Source: CBDCUI01 sp965223115 (GTDB lineage Bacteria > Pseudomonadota > Gammaproteobacteria > UBA4575). From it: 64,000 bases of DNA. Positions 53,295 to 62,736 of the stretch are shown here, piece after piece. The stretch lies in the NCBI GenBank assembly GCA_965223115.1, contig OZ244982.1:124001-188000 (forward strand), given 5' to 3'. Position 1 is the first letter of the stretch; every line of letters begins with the position of its first letter. The position numbers were made by a program, and so were the translations under genes. A model generated the notes under the pieces. The model ran no database searches. It was not told the DNA's origin and saw only the letters and a list, made by a program, of their open reading frames with translations.

Positions 53295-53927
53295 ATGTTA
53301 TTTACAAATAAAAAGACATCCATGCCAACTCCAGAGGAAGCACTTGTAGGCAGGAAGCAAAGTATGCCTATACCTAAAACACATTATGTGAATGGTAACC
53401 CTTTGTCGCCACCTTTCCCTGAGCAAATGCAGCTTGCAATGTTTGGCTTGGGTTGTTTTTGGGGGGCAGAAAAGAAATTTTGGCTCGTACCAGGAGTATT
53501 CACAACTGCTGTTGGCTATGCGGGTGGGTTAACACCTAATCCTACTTATCAAGAAGTGTGTACAGGGCAAACGGGGCATAATGAAGTCGTTCGTGTTGTT
53601 TATGATCCTGATAAAGTTAGTTATGAGGACCTATTAGTTGTGTTTTGGGAGTCTCACAATCCAACACAAGGCATGCGCCAAGGAAATGATATAGGTACAC
53701 AATATCGTTCTGGAATTTATGTTTACGATGAAGAGCAAAGACAGCTTGCTATACAAGTGCGTGATATATATCAGCAAGCTTTATGCAAAAAAGGGTACTC
53801 AGAAATAACAACAGAAATTCTCGATGCGCCAGAATTTTACTATGCAGAAGATTATCACCAGCAGTACTTGGCAAAAAATCCAAGCGGTTACTGTGGTTTA
53901 GGTGGAACAGGAGTGAGTTTAGAGTAG
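53295..53927 (+). CDS. msrA: Peptide-methionine (S)-S-oxide reductase
   Basis: MsrA reduces methionine S-sulfoxide in oxidised proteins. From the ATG at 53295 the protein has 210 residues and starts MLFTNKKTSMPTPEEAL, which lines up with E. coli MsrA; a GTG at 53283 is also in frame. GLGCFWGAEKKFW carries the catalytic Cys, followed by GYAGGLTPNPTYQEVCTG and QGNDIGTQYRSGIY. The C-terminal YCGLGGTGV has the recycling Cys. It is followed by pdxH after 25 bases. Confidence 0.96.
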   Translation: MLFTNKKTSMPTPEEALVGRKQSMPIPKTHYVNGNPLSPPFPEQMQLAMFGLGCFWGAEKKFWLVPGVFTTAVGYAGGLTPNPTYQEVCTGQTGHNEVVRVVYDPDKVSYEDLLVVFWESHNPTQGMRQGNDIGTQYRSGIYVYDEEQRQLAIQVRDIYQQALCKKGYSEITTEILDAPEFYYAEDYHQQYLAKNPSGYCGLGGTGVSLE

Positions 53928-53952
53928 TTACGATTGTGTTAGGAAAAATAAT

Positions 53953-54603
53953 ATGAGTATTGGAATTGACATTCAAAAGTTACGCAAAAATTATAGTGCG
54001 GAATTATTAGTAAAGAAAAATGTAGAGAAAGATCCTTTTTTACAATTTAAGAATTGGTTTGAGGAGGCACTTAGAACGGAATCAGTTGAGCCTAATGCAA
54101 TGAATTTGGCAACAGTTAGTAAAGACGGGGTTGTGTCTTCGCGCCAAGTGTTGTTAAAGGCATTTGATAAAAATGGTTTTGTATTTTTTACTAACTATAA
54201 TAGCCAAAAAGCACGGGACTTAGATGTAACTGCAACTGTAGCTCTTAATTTTTGGTGGGAAAAATTATACCGACAAATTCGAATACAGGGGAAAGTAGAA
54301 AAAACATCTGTCAGTGTTTCTGAGGAGTATTTCAACTCACGTCCAAAAGGTAGTCAAATTGGTGCGCATGCCTCTCAGCAAAGTGAAGTGATAGAAAATT
54401 ATGCAGTTTTAGAAAAAGAATATCAGCGTTTAGAACAATTATATAAAGATCAAGTAATTCCATGTCCTAAGCATTGGGGAGGGTACTGTGTAGTACCTAC
54501 ATTTTTTGAATTTTGGCAAGGGCGCCCAAACCGCTTACATGATCGCCTACGCTATAGTAAAGCATCTGCTGAAGATTGGAAGATAGAAAGATTGTCTCCT
54601 TAG
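53953..54603 (+). CDS. pdxH: Pyridoxamine 5'-phosphate oxidase
   Basis: PdxH makes pyridoxal phosphate with FMN and oxygen. The 216-residue protein has MNLATVSKDGVVSSRQVLLK, FVFFTNYNSQKARDL for FMN binding, RPKGSQIGAHASQQSEVI, and the C-terminal EFWQGRPNRLHDRLRY. These fix the family. It lies 25 bases after msrA, sharing its strand and maybe its promoter. The ATG at 53953 follows AGGAAAAATAAT. Confidence 0.97.
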   Translation: MSIGIDIQKLRKNYSAELLVKKNVEKDPFLQFKNWFEEALRTESVEPNAMNLATVSKDGVVSSRQVLLKAFDKNGFVFFTNYNSQKARDLDVTATVALNFWWEKLYRQIRIQGKVEKTSVSVSEEYFNSRPKGSQIGAHASQQSEVIENYAVLEKEYQRLEQLYKDQVIPCPKHWGGYCVVPTFFEFWQGRPNRLHDRLRYSKASAEDWKIERLSP

Positions 54604-54649
54604 GTTCTTGTAGTTCTAATATTGTAAAAAGTCGAATTTTTTACATGTA

Positions 54650-54868
54650 TTATTTGTATACTAGATGCCATTCTGGATCTGCTTTATCTTTTTCTGGCCA
54701 GTATGTTTTGTCAGAATCTTTTGAGTTAAGTTCTTCACATTTTTTGCGTGCTTCACCATAAGTCATTTTTTTGTCTTTCATCTTACCGGTTTCGAAGTCG
54801 TACTTTTTTTTCCAAGCGATGATATAGCCGGTATCTGCATCGCGTCGAATTAAATTTTCTACAGCCAT
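54650..54868 (-). CDS. Small conserved-looking hypothetical protein
   Basis: The 72-residue soluble product is highly charged, with YIIAWKKKYDFETGKMKDKK and YWPEKDKADPEWHLVYK at the end. The mix of Trp, Tyr and Lys suggests a small globular domain, and no membrane helix or metal site is seen. A purine-rich GGGAAAAAAG stretch lies upstream of the ATG. It stands between pdxH and ptrB. The family is not recognised. Confidence 0.6.
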   Translation of the reverse strand: MAVENLIRRDADTGYIIAWKKKYDFETGKMKDKKMTYGEARKKCEELNSKDSDKTYWPEKDKADPEWHLVYK

Positions 54869-54968
54869 TCTTTTTTCCCTTTAATTGTTTAAGTCGATAA
54901 AACTTTGTGCCAAATTATTATTAGCATGACATTATGTTCTTATTTTCTATACGATACTAAATCATTTG

Positions 54969-57065
54969 CTAAGTCGCCATATTAAAAACTTTTAGCAAAA
55001 AAGCATACATTAGAGCAATTTCTTTTAAGTAATCAAATCGCCCTGAAGCTCCAGCATGACCGGCATCCATATTTGTTTTTAATAGCAACATATTATCGTC
55101 TAATTTTTGATCTCGTAGCTTTGCCACCCATTTGGCAGGTTCCCAATACGTTACCCTAGGATCAGTAAGTCCTGCGGTTACTAAGATGTTTGGATAATGC
55201 TGTAGTTTGACATTATCGTATGGAGAATATTTGAGTATGGTCAAATAGTCTTCTTTATTTTTTAATGGATTTCCCCATTCAGGCCATTCTGGTGGTGTTA
55301 AGGGGAGGCTGTCATCGCTCATTGTATTTAGTACGTCTACAAAGGGCACATCTGCTATGGCTGCATTGAATAATTCAGGGCGCATATTAATTACTGCACC
55401 GACTAACATTCCCCCTGCAGACCCTCCATGTACAGCTATTTTGCCAGCTGAAGTGAATCTATGTTTGACAAGGTGTTCAGCACAAGTGATGTAGTCATTA
55501 AATGTGTTGATTTTATTTTTGAGCTTACCATTGCGGTACCAGGTATAACCTTTTTCCATACCTCCACGCACATGCGCAATTGCAAAAATAAAACCACGAT
55601 TGACAAGTGAAAGACGGTTTGTGGAAAAACTTGCAGGTATTGAGTTTCCATAAGATCCGTATGCATATAGCAATAACGGGGCACTGCCATCTAAAGGGGT
55701 ATCTTTTTTGTATAGTAATGAAATCGGAACTTCTTCGTTATCATTAGTTTTTGCTAATAATCTACGTGTTACATAATTTATTTCATCATGCCCACTAGGG
55801 ACTTCTTGTTGTTTTTTTAATACGCGATTGCGAGTTTTCATATCGTAATCGAAAATTTGAGTGGGTGTGGTCATGGAACTGTAAGAGAAACGTAATTCAT
55901 TTGTGTGGGATTCATATCCAGGAATAATGTTTAGCTCGTATGCTTCTTCATGAAACTCTATGTCATGTTCCTTATTTAACAGCTCATTATTAAGTTCCGT
56001 GATAACAATCTTTGCTAATCCGTTAACGCGTTCTGAACGGACTAAAAATCTTTCAAATAGATAGATTCCTCTTAACAGTGTTCCTTTTGCAGGCTTATAT
56101 ACATTTTCCCAGTGTTGGCGTTCAGTGTTATGAATCGATGTGCGCATGATTTTATAGTCTTCGGCATCATTTGCATTCGTAACGATGTAGAAATATTTTC
56201 CATGGTCAGATATTTCATATTCGATATTTTTTTCTCTTGCTGAAAAAAGTTTTGCATCTTCGTCTGGACGCAGTGAATCAATAGTATATAGCTCGCTTGT
56301 CACATGGTCATGGGCAGAAATGATGATGTAATTATTAGATTCTGTGATATCGAGAGAAACAAAAAAACCAGGGTCATGTTCTTGATAGACCATGCTATCT
56401 TGATTGATCTTGTTACCGAGATGGTGGCGAAAGACTTTGTCGGGGCGATGATTGTTATCAAGCGTTGTATAAAATACTGTTTTGTTATTTTGTGCCCATA
56501 CAAATTCGCTTTGTATGTTTTCAAGTTTGTCAGGCAGTAGTTTGTTTGTGCTGAGATTGATGATGTATAAGGTATAAAATTCAGACCCTTTGGTGTCGGC
56601 ACTATAAGCAAAATAGTGATGATTCGGACTATGTCCAGCATCGCCTATATCAAAATAATTAAATTTTTCTGCAGCTTTATTGGCATCGAATAAGATTTCT
56701 TCTTTTTCGGGTGTATTTACATGATATCTGCAAAAAATTGGGTATTGTTGATCTTTTTCATAACGTTCGAAATAAAAATAGTCTCCGTCTTTCTCTGGTA
56801 CGGTGTGATCATCTTCTTTAATGCGTGCTCGCATCTCGTTAAATAAGTCTTTTTGTAATTGTTGAGTATCTTGTAATTGTGATTCTAAGTATTTATTTTC
56901 AGCTGCAAGATGGTCACGGATTTCTTTAGATAATTTTGATGGATCTTTTATGACCTGTTGCCAGTTAGGATCTTTAAGCCACGCATATTCGTCTATACGA
57001 TGGTGTTCGTGAAGGTTTATTTGCGTGCTAATTTTTTTTGCAACGGGCGGGTCATTAACTGTCAT
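54969..57065 (-). CDS. ptrB: Oligopeptidase B
   Basis: PtrB is an S9 prolyl-oligopeptidase-family serine peptidase that cuts short peptides after Arg or Lys in the cytosol. The 698-residue protein has an N-terminal beta-propeller region (about 70-410) and a C-terminal alpha/beta hydrolase domain with LLLYAYGSYGNSIPASF, VRGGMEKGYTWY, and the nucleophile motif HGGSAGGMLVG. The His is in MDAGHAGASGRFDYL. Its start overlaps the stop of the upstream small gene by four bases. Confidence 0.96.
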   Translation of the reverse strand: MTVNDPPVAKKISTQINLHEHHRIDEYAWLKDPNWQQVIKDPSKLSKEIRDHLAAENKYLESQLQDTQQLQKDLFNEMRARIKEDDHTVPEKDGDYFYFERYEKDQQYPIFCRYHVNTPEKEEILFDANKAAEKFNYFDIGDAGHSPNHHYFAYSADTKGSEFYTLYIINLSTNKLLPDKLENIQSEFVWAQNNKTVFYTTLDNNHRPDKVFRHHLGNKINQDSMVYQEHDPGFFVSLDITESNNYIIISAHDHVTSELYTIDSLRPDEDAKLFSAREKNIEYEISDHGKYFYIVTNANDAEDYKIMRTSIHNTERQHWENVYKPAKGTLLRGIYLFERFLVRSERVNGLAKIVITELNNELLNKEHDIEFHEEAYELNIIPGYESHTNELRFSYSSMTTPTQIFDYDMKTRNRVLKKQQEVPSGHDEINYVTRRLLAKTNDNEEVPISLLYKKDTPLDGSAPLLLYAYGSYGNSIPASFSTNRLSLVNRGFIFAIAHVRGGMEKGYTWYRNGKLKNKINTFNDYITCAEHLVKHRFTSAGKIAVHGGSAGGMLVGAVINMRPELFNAAIADVPFVDVLNTMSDDSLPLTPPEWPEWGNPLKNKEDYLTILKYSPYDNVKLQHYPNILVTAGLTDPRVTYWEPAKWVAKLRDQKLDDNMLLLKTNMDAGHAGASGRFDYLKEIALMYAFLLKVFNMAT

Positions 57066-57421
57066 TTGTGCTTAGCTTCTAAGGATACGGCCCACTGCAC
57101 TCGATATACATTTTTGTTTGGAATCGGACCTTTGGGGCCACTATGGCTAATGGTGGTTGCCTGAGGTCCTATTACCTGTTGAAAATAATTGACAACTGCT
57201 TTAGGAAATCCATCGCATTCAAAAGGTAAATCATAATACACTTCAAAAGTAGGGATATTATCGTGTTCATCAACTTGCCAAATGTCGGCTAGCAAATGTG
57301 AGTGAGATTTGCCATCAAAATCAACGTCAAATAATACCTTGCTAATTTGTTTGGGTTGACCTTCTTTTGTTTCAACATGATCAGGAAACAGGCCATGAAA
57401 AAAAAAGTTTGCTTCAGTCAC
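57062..57421 (-). CDS. Hypothetical protein coupled to ptrB
   Basis: The 119-residue soluble product is rich in Asp, Glu, Phe and Val, with LFDVDFDGKSHSHLLADI and VNYFQQVIGPQA. It has no signal peptide or known catalytic motif. Its stop overlaps the ptrB start by four bases, so the two are translationally coupled and may act together. I do not recognise the family. Confidence 0.7.
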   Translation of the reverse strand: MTEANFFFHGLFPDHVETKEGQPKQISKVLFDVDFDGKSHSHLLADIWQVDEHDNIPTFEVYYDLPFECDGFPKAVVNYFQQVIGPQATTISHSGPKGPIPNKNVYRVQWAVSLEAKHK

Positions 57422-57451
57422 GAGTTATTCACTTTACGTTATAATTAAAAT

Positions 57452-57679
57452 ATGAAGTATAAATTAGATACAGATATATCTAAATTCATAATTCAACAAG
57501 AACCTTTGGGATTATGGGACCTTTGGGTAGATGGGTTGCCTACTCTGACATTTTCTAATCCTGAAGAAGCAGCACAAGCTGTGTACGAGCAAAAATCTGG
57601 CTACACTATTTGGGATCAGTTAGATGAACCTCATGCTCCACAGGGTTTAAGTGGTTGGCAAAAAGTTGAGGAACCGTAG
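57452..57679 (+). CDS. Small hypothetical protein
   Basis: The 75-residue soluble product contains three or more Trp residues (GLWDLWVDGLP, IWDQL, SGWQKVEEP) in an acidic chain. It starts 30 bases from the divergent ptrB-linked gene and ends 51 bases before the DUF4124-type gene. It could be a small binding domain; nothing more is visible. Confidence 0.6.
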   Translation: MKYKLDTDISKFIIQQEPLGLWDLWVDGLPTLTFSNPEEAAQAVYEQKSGYTIWDQLDEPHAPQGLSGWQKVEEP

Positions 57680-57730
57680 CCTCAAAGAAAGATATTGGAA
57701 CAATATGATGAAACTTGCTTTCTAAATACT

Positions 57731-58267
57731 ATGTATAGAGTAATTTTCACAGTATTTATGATTTTGCCTATAGTTTTCTCAGCGCAAGCATCGAGCGTGC
57801 ATAAGTGGGTGGACAAACAAGGTATAACGCATTATTCGGATACAATACCTGATGTAGAATTTGAACAAATGACAGTTATTAAAATTGTATCAAAAAATAA
57901 CACAGCAAATCCTGAAAAAGATTATTATTCTATTGCTAATCAGTGGAAGCGGTTATTTGAAGAGCGAATTGAACGTGAAAAAATAAAATTAAAAAAAGCA
58001 GAACAAAAAGCTGGGCAAAGTTCATCTAATTCTGAAGTAGTTTATATAAACGAGCCTTACAAAGAACAGTATAGGGTGAAATATCCGATCTTTATTAAGC
58101 ATAAATATAAACATCACTATCCCAATAGTAGAATTGGTAATCGACATATTAACGATTTATCACGCTACCGTAGAAGTTATTGTCCAAATTCTTATTTGTC
58201 ACAAAGACGGGGTAAAGTTTTTTCTACAAGTACACATAACAGAGGATTAGTGCTTAAGATAAAATAA
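57731..58267 (+). CDS. DUF4124-domain exported protein
   Basis: From the ATG at 57731 the 178-residue protein has a signal peptide (MYRVIFTVFMILPIVFSAQA), which a TTG start at 57695 would bury behind 12 polar residues. Right after it comes the DUF4124 motif VHKWVDKQGITHYSDTIPD, a short beta domain common in gammaproteobacterial periplasmic proteins. A lysine-rich helix (about 85-110) and a Tyr/Arg/His-rich tail follow. Function is unknown; the basic tail may bind an acidic surface. Confidence 0.8.
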   Translation: MYRVIFTVFMILPIVFSAQASSVHKWVDKQGITHYSDTIPDVEFEQMTVIKIVSKNNTANPEKDYYSIANQWKRLFEERIEREKIKLKKAEQKAGQSSSNSEVVYINEPYKEQYRVKYPIFIKHKYKHHYPNSRIGNRHINDLSRYRRSYCPNSYLSQRRGKVFSTSTHNRGLVLKIK

Positions 58268-58378
58268 AGTGCTAAATCAAATTTGTTTTTCTGAGGATAA
58301 CAGTTAGCTACGATTAGCTTACAAGATAGCAGAGACTTTTGCAAAATTCTGTCGCCAATCATTTACAATATTAAAGCC

Positions 58379-59575
58379 ATGTCAGATGTAGCTTTTCACA
58401 TAGCAGAAGAATTTATTGCTGAAGACCTGGATTATTATTTTTCAGGTGAACGAGATAAGAATAATCAAATTCGTCCAAATGATAATATTTATAGTATGAC
58501 GCCAAGTTCTTCTCACCTGAGTCACACTTTAGGTGATGGGGAAGTTGCAAACTTTTTTTATCCTTTGCAGCCAAATATTTTAGATCGAATCTATATAGGT
58601 ATCAGTGTGCCTCTATTTGCAAATAATTGGGGCGCTTCTTTTTTATTGCAGCTTTTGAAACTATTGAAACCAGATGGTGCAATTATTTTGCCTGTATATC
58701 CAGAGGGTCAGGCGCAAGAGAAGGGTTATTGGTCACGAAGTTTTTTAGAAAATATATTCTTAAGTCGACAGCGCTGGACTGGTTTTAGTAATGTAACAGC
58801 AGAAAACGATGGGGTTATGTCTTTGCGTGTTGGGCGTAAGTGGCCAGAGCCAATGCCTAGTACTATTGAGTGGTTTTATCAACAAGGCGTGAACATTGTG
58901 TTAGGAAAATTATCAAGTTTAGATAATTGTAAGAATATAAGTAAGGCTCATATTCAAACTGTTGAAAAAGTTTGGAGTAATTATTCACACAGCGCTGTTG
59001 TTGAAAAAATAATTCTGGATTTTTATGGAGCAAAAAAACCTATTACAGTAAAAAATATAACGGATGACTATGGCCTATTAGTAACTGATTTGTTACTTAC
59101 TCCATATGTTAATGTTACTAGTGGAAGCACGCATGTTACTTCCTCTAATAATCAAGTTGATGCAGATAATTTTAAGCATTACTTTTTGCCACATGTTGAT
59201 GGTAGGCATGTAATCGATACTTACGAATTGCAAAGCTTTAAAAATGAGGGAAACTCAGATGTTATATGTATACAGAATTTGTTGGTAAATTTAGATGCAT
59301 CAAGTCGACAAATTTTGCTTGATCAAACTTGGAAATCGCTTAATACAAATGGAGTTCTAATAGTTTATGAAGACTTATCTACTAATCAATCCTTAACAAT
59401 GGAAGAACTAAATTTAGAGTTGGAAAATTTTGCATCTGTGCATAAATATTCTTCTATAGTGGCATCAAGGATTCAAGAAAATGTAGAAATAAGTCATTAT
59501 TCAACATTGCAAGAGGCTAAATTAGTAGAAGAAAAGCAAAATGAGGCTAAGATATTCAGGGTAATGCAGAAATAG
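58379..59575 (+). CDS. Large protein with two degenerate methyltransferase-like halves, unknown function
   Basis: The 398-residue soluble product seems to have two similar parts. One has LLKLLKPDGAIILPVYPEG and the other ends VICIQNLLVNLDASSRQILL with NTNGVLIVYEDLS, both resembling the later strands of SAM methyltransferases, but neither has an obvious GxGxG SAM loop. It may be a pseudo-enzyme or bind another ligand. It stands alone with about 110 bases upstream. I cannot name a family; the methyltransferase likeness is only by strand pattern. Confidence 0.6.
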   Translation: MSDVAFHIAEEFIAEDLDYYFSGERDKNNQIRPNDNIYSMTPSSSHLSHTLGDGEVANFFYPLQPNILDRIYIGISVPLFANNWGASFLLQLLKLLKPDGAIILPVYPEGQAQEKGYWSRSFLENIFLSRQRWTGFSNVTAENDGVMSLRVGRKWPEPMPSTIEWFYQQGVNIVLGKLSSLDNCKNISKAHIQTVEKVWSNYSHSAVVEKIILDFYGAKKPITVKNITDDYGLLVTDLLLTPYVNVTSGSTHVTSSNNQVDADNFKHYFLPHVDGRHVIDTYELQSFKNEGNSDVICIQNLLVNLDASSRQILLDQTWKSLNTNGVLIVYEDLSTNQSLTMEELNLELENFASVHKYSSIVASRIQENVEISHYSTLQEAKLVEEKQNEAKIFRVMQK

Positions 59576-59581
59576 GATTCG

Positions 59582-59836
59582 CTAAATCCATACATATAAG
59601 TAAAACGCGTAGGAAATAACACAAATACTAATAGATAATACGATGATGTTGAGAATAAGCTGTTTATATAGGTCAGGGCTAGATATATTTCCTTTTACAA
59701 GCTCTACAATATAATGCTGTACTAAGTTACCGCTGACAATAGCGGGTAGAATGGCGAGGCATGCAGCAACTAACCAACCAAATGAATAGTGAGGTGAGTT
59801 ATAAAGCGTACTAAATATTGCTGATATAGTTTCCAT
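59582..59836 (-). CDS. Small two- or three-helix membrane protein
   Basis: The 84-residue product has hydrophobic segments near residues 19-41 and 60-82, joined by an amphipathic VELVKGNISSPDLYKQ stretch. It ends six bases from the convergent 398-residue gene. No motif suggests a function and I do not recognise a family. Confidence 0.6.
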   Translation of the reverse strand: METISAIFSTLYNSPHYSFGWLVAACLAILPAIVSGNLVQHYIVELVKGNISSPDLYKQLILNIIVLSISICVISYAFYLYVWI

Positions 59837-60019
59837 TTATATATACGATATTCATATATCACAAATTATTTACTGTTAAACTCGGTTATATATAAAAGCA
59901 AATCATCAGCTTATAGCATTTTTATACTCATCAGTCGGACAGTAGTAATGATGATGTGCTAGTTGTATGACTCTTAGAGGTATACTTTAACATTCAATAT
60001 AAAATGTTTGGAGGCACAT

Positions 60020-60442
60020 ATGGGTATGCGCAAATTGCGAGACAAAGTTACTGCTCCTGCAGCCATACTGGGCAAAGATTTCACGATATCGGGTGACATT
60101 AAAGGTTCTGGTTCCATCGTCATTAGCGGTCAGGTTAAGGGGGATAGTGAAATAGAAGGTTTAGTGGAGTTAACTTCGACTGCGGTTTGGGAAGGTAATA
60201 TTCATACAGATGATGTCATAATTGGCGGTACTGTTAAAGGTGACGTTTTTGCCAGAGGTAATCTTGAAATTAAAGGAAGTGCTAGAATATTCGGAAATGT
60301 AAGTGGTACCAGTGTCTCTGTAGCTCAAGGTGCGATGATAGATGGTACTATGAAGGTCCATGATGATAATGGTCTAAGTGAAAAAATTAATCAACAAAGT
60401 GAGAACATTACTTCTGAAAAACTTAACGAAGCCTCGACCTAA
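60020..60442 (+). CDS. Bactofilin (polymer-forming cytoskeletal protein)
   Basis: Bactofilins polymerise into filaments at the inner membrane and place cell-wall enzymes. From the ATG at 60020, set by GGAGG seven bases upstream, the 140-residue product has a short basic N-tail, then the beta-helical bactofilin core (about residues 20-115) with ISGDIKGSGSIVISGQVKGD and repeating six-to-seven-residue turns, and a polar C-tail. Its 3' end overlaps the possible start of the lytic transglycosylase gene, which suggests they are co-expressed. Confidence 0.92.
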   Translation: MGMRKLRDKVTAPAAILGKDFTISGDIKGSGSIVISGQVKGDSEIEGLVELTSTAVWEGNIHTDDVIIGGTVKGDVFARGNLEIKGSARIFGNVSGTSVSVAQGAMIDGTMKVHDDNGLSEKINQQSENITSEKLNEAST

Positions 60443-62438
60443 TAACAATTTCTTTTTGTATGCTGTGCAGCATACTCTGGCATTGTGCAGTACACGCAGC
60501 CAATTTTTTCATTACTGTTGTATTTTAATTTTTTGTATTTTAATAAGCACACAAGAAAGTTATGCAGATATCCAGTCTGAGTGGAGTGCAGAGCGTGATA
60601 TTTACAAGCAGGCAATTCAGGCCTTAAGCAAAAATCAGATTAATCAATTCAGTGCTTATAAGGCTAAACTTAACCATTACCCTCTATATCCTTATTTAGT
60701 TTATGACGAATTGATGGTGAGACTTTCTGCGCTCACTGATGAAGAGGTGAGTACATTTATTGAGTCTTATCAAGATGGCCCTCTGGCAACACGTATGCGC
60801 TTAACTTGGTTATTTCATTTACTAAAAAAAGATCAGTGGAAAAGATTTCTAAAATATTATCAAGATGATAACTCAACAGAATTACGCTGCTATTTTTTAC
60901 GCGCAAAAATTCGTCAAGGAGAAGGTCAACAACTCGTCAATAAAATAAGAGATTTATGGTTAATAGGAAAATCTCAGCCAAAGCAATGCGATCCTTTATT
61001 TAAATGGTATGAGGATGAGGGTTATTTAACACAAGAGAAAATATGGCAACGATTTTCTTTAGCTATGGAAAATGGCCAACTTAGGTTGGCAAAGTATTTA
61101 TCCAAAAAATTAGTAGCCGAACAACAAAACATAGCAAAGCTTTGGCTATCTACCTATAAAAATCCTAAAAAGTATTTACTGTCTTCTGCCTTAGATAAAG
61201 ACGATTATTTAACTAGGCAAATCATTGGCCAAGGCTTTAAGCGGCTTGCAAAAAAAGACCTATCCACTGCGCGCAGCACATGGTTAGTGGTTCGCGATAA
61301 ACATGCATTTGGTTCAGACTTGCATGATGAGATTGAACGTAATTTAGCTTTACGTGCCGCATATCGTCATGATGAGCGAGCTACAGCTTGGATGTATGGA
61401 TTGCCCAAAGATGTCGTGGATAACTCTACTGGTATTTGGCGTGCGCGTTCAGCAATTCGTTCTCAAGATTGGGATTTGGTTCTACGTGGTATTGCCATGC
61501 TGGATGAGAAAGATAAGAATGAAGAGCAATGGCAATATTGGAAAGCCCGTGCATTAGAAGAGTCGGGTATGTTATCCGATGCAAATTCTATCTATGAGGA
61601 TATAGCATCTGAACGTAGTTATTATGGTTTTTTGGCCGCGGATAAAGTGGCCAAGCCTTATAATATTGATGATATATCTGTTCAATATAATGCGGAAGAA
61701 TTTCAATATATCGCACAATTACCTGCAGTTATTCGAACTAGGGAGCTGTTGTTGGTAGATCAAAATGCTGATGCTCGACGCGAATGGAATTTTGCAATTC
61801 GTAATTTTACGGAACGACAATTACAAATTTCAGCAGTTTTGGCACATCAATGGCAGTGGCATGATTATGCAATTCGTACTATTGCAAAGGGTAATTATTT
61901 TGATGATCTAACAATTCGTTTCCCCACGCCATTCGATGAGTTGGTAACAAAATATTCGTCGCGTAAGAACTTAGAGCCTGCATTTCTTTATGGAATTATT
62001 CGGCGTGAAAGTGCATTCAATCCGCAAGCAAGATCGCCTGTGGGTGCAAGAGGCTTAATGCAACTTATGCCAACAACTGCAAAACAAGTTTCAAGACAAT
62101 TAAAACTGAAGCTATTGTCACGACAAGATTTATATAAACCAAGTTTTAATATCAACTTAGGTAGTACATATATAAGCGACATGTTAAAAAAATTTAATGG
62201 TCATCGAGCTCTTGCTTCAGCAGCATATAATGCTGGCCCACATCGTGTGCAAGCCTGGTTACCAAAACAGGATTCTTTACCTGCTGATATATGGATAGAT
62301 ACCATCCCATTTACAGAAACTCGAGAGTATGTAAGAGCGATTATGGCTTATACGGCTTTGTTTGAATGGAAGATGGATCAGAGTCCTACACGTTTGAGTA
62401 CATACTTGCACCCTGTTCCTGCTACACCGAAATCATAA
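60378..62438 (+). CDS. slt: Soluble lytic murein transglycosylase
   Basis: Slt cuts the peptidoglycan glycan chain to 1,6-anhydro-MurNAc ends. The C-terminal SLT domain has the catalytic Glu in IIRRESAFNPQARSP, GARGLMQLMPTTAKQ, and ASAAYNAGPHRVQAWL; a long helical superhelix (about 70-480) precedes it. The true start is uncertain: GTG at 60378 gives 686 residues and a 65-base overlap with bactofilin, while a TTG at 60483 would place a good signal peptide (FFHYCCILIFCILIS, cleavage near SYADI) at the N-terminus. No ATG serves. Confidence 0.93.
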   Translation: MKKLINKVRTLLLKNLTKPRPNNNFFLYAVQHTLALCSTRSQFFHYCCILIFCILISTQESYADIQSEWSAERDIYKQAIQALSKNQINQFSAYKAKLNHYPLYPYLVYDELMVRLSALTDEEVSTFIESYQDGPLATRMRLTWLFHLLKKDQWKRFLKYYQDDNSTELRCYFLRAKIRQGEGQQLVNKIRDLWLIGKSQPKQCDPLFKWYEDEGYLTQEKIWQRFSLAMENGQLRLAKYLSKKLVAEQQNIAKLWLSTYKNPKKYLLSSALDKDDYLTRQIIGQGFKRLAKKDLSTARSTWLVVRDKHAFGSDLHDEIERNLALRAAYRHDERATAWMYGLPKDVVDNSTGIWRARSAIRSQDWDLVLRGIAMLDEKDKNEEQWQYWKARALEESGMLSDANSIYEDIASERSYYGFLAADKVAKPYNIDDISVQYNAEEFQYIAQLPAVIRTRELLLVDQNADARREWNFAIRNFTERQLQISAVLAHQWQWHDYAIRTIAKGNYFDDLTIRFPTPFDELVTKYSSRKNLEPAFLYGIIRRESAFNPQARSPVGARGLMQLMPTTAKQVSRQLKLKLLSRQDLYKPSFNINLGSTYISDMLKKFNGHRALASAAYNAGPHRVQAWLPKQDSLPADIWIDTIPFTETREYVRAIMAYTALFEWKMDQSPTRLSTYLHPVPATPKS

Positions 62439-62736
62439 TGCACTGAATTCAAGTGTAATTTTCCTAAGTCATTGTTTTTCTATAGTACGATCATGATTAA
62501 TGGTCGAAAAAAGTGGATCAGTGGTTGCTCATAAATTATCAAATATCATATCAGGTAATTATTATACATCCTACAAGTTAAGGTTCTTTGAAAAGGGAAT
62601 CAAATAATTTTTTTATTTGTAACGAGGTAATAACGAGGCAATTAAATATATAAACTGAGTAATGCATGGAGTGTTAAATAAGGAAAAGCACTTTTATGTA
62701 AATTAAATAAATTGTTTTTCAATTGGAGTTGGAACA
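62439..62736. other. AT-rich intergenic region with a TAACGAGG direct repeat
   Basis: No gene is seen in these 298 bases. TAACGAGG occurs at 62620-62627 and again at 62631-62638, 11 bases apart, about 100 bases before the cytochrome-lipoprotein gene. The spacing of one helical turn would suit a regulator binding one DNA face, but no family is known for it. Confidence 0.4.
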
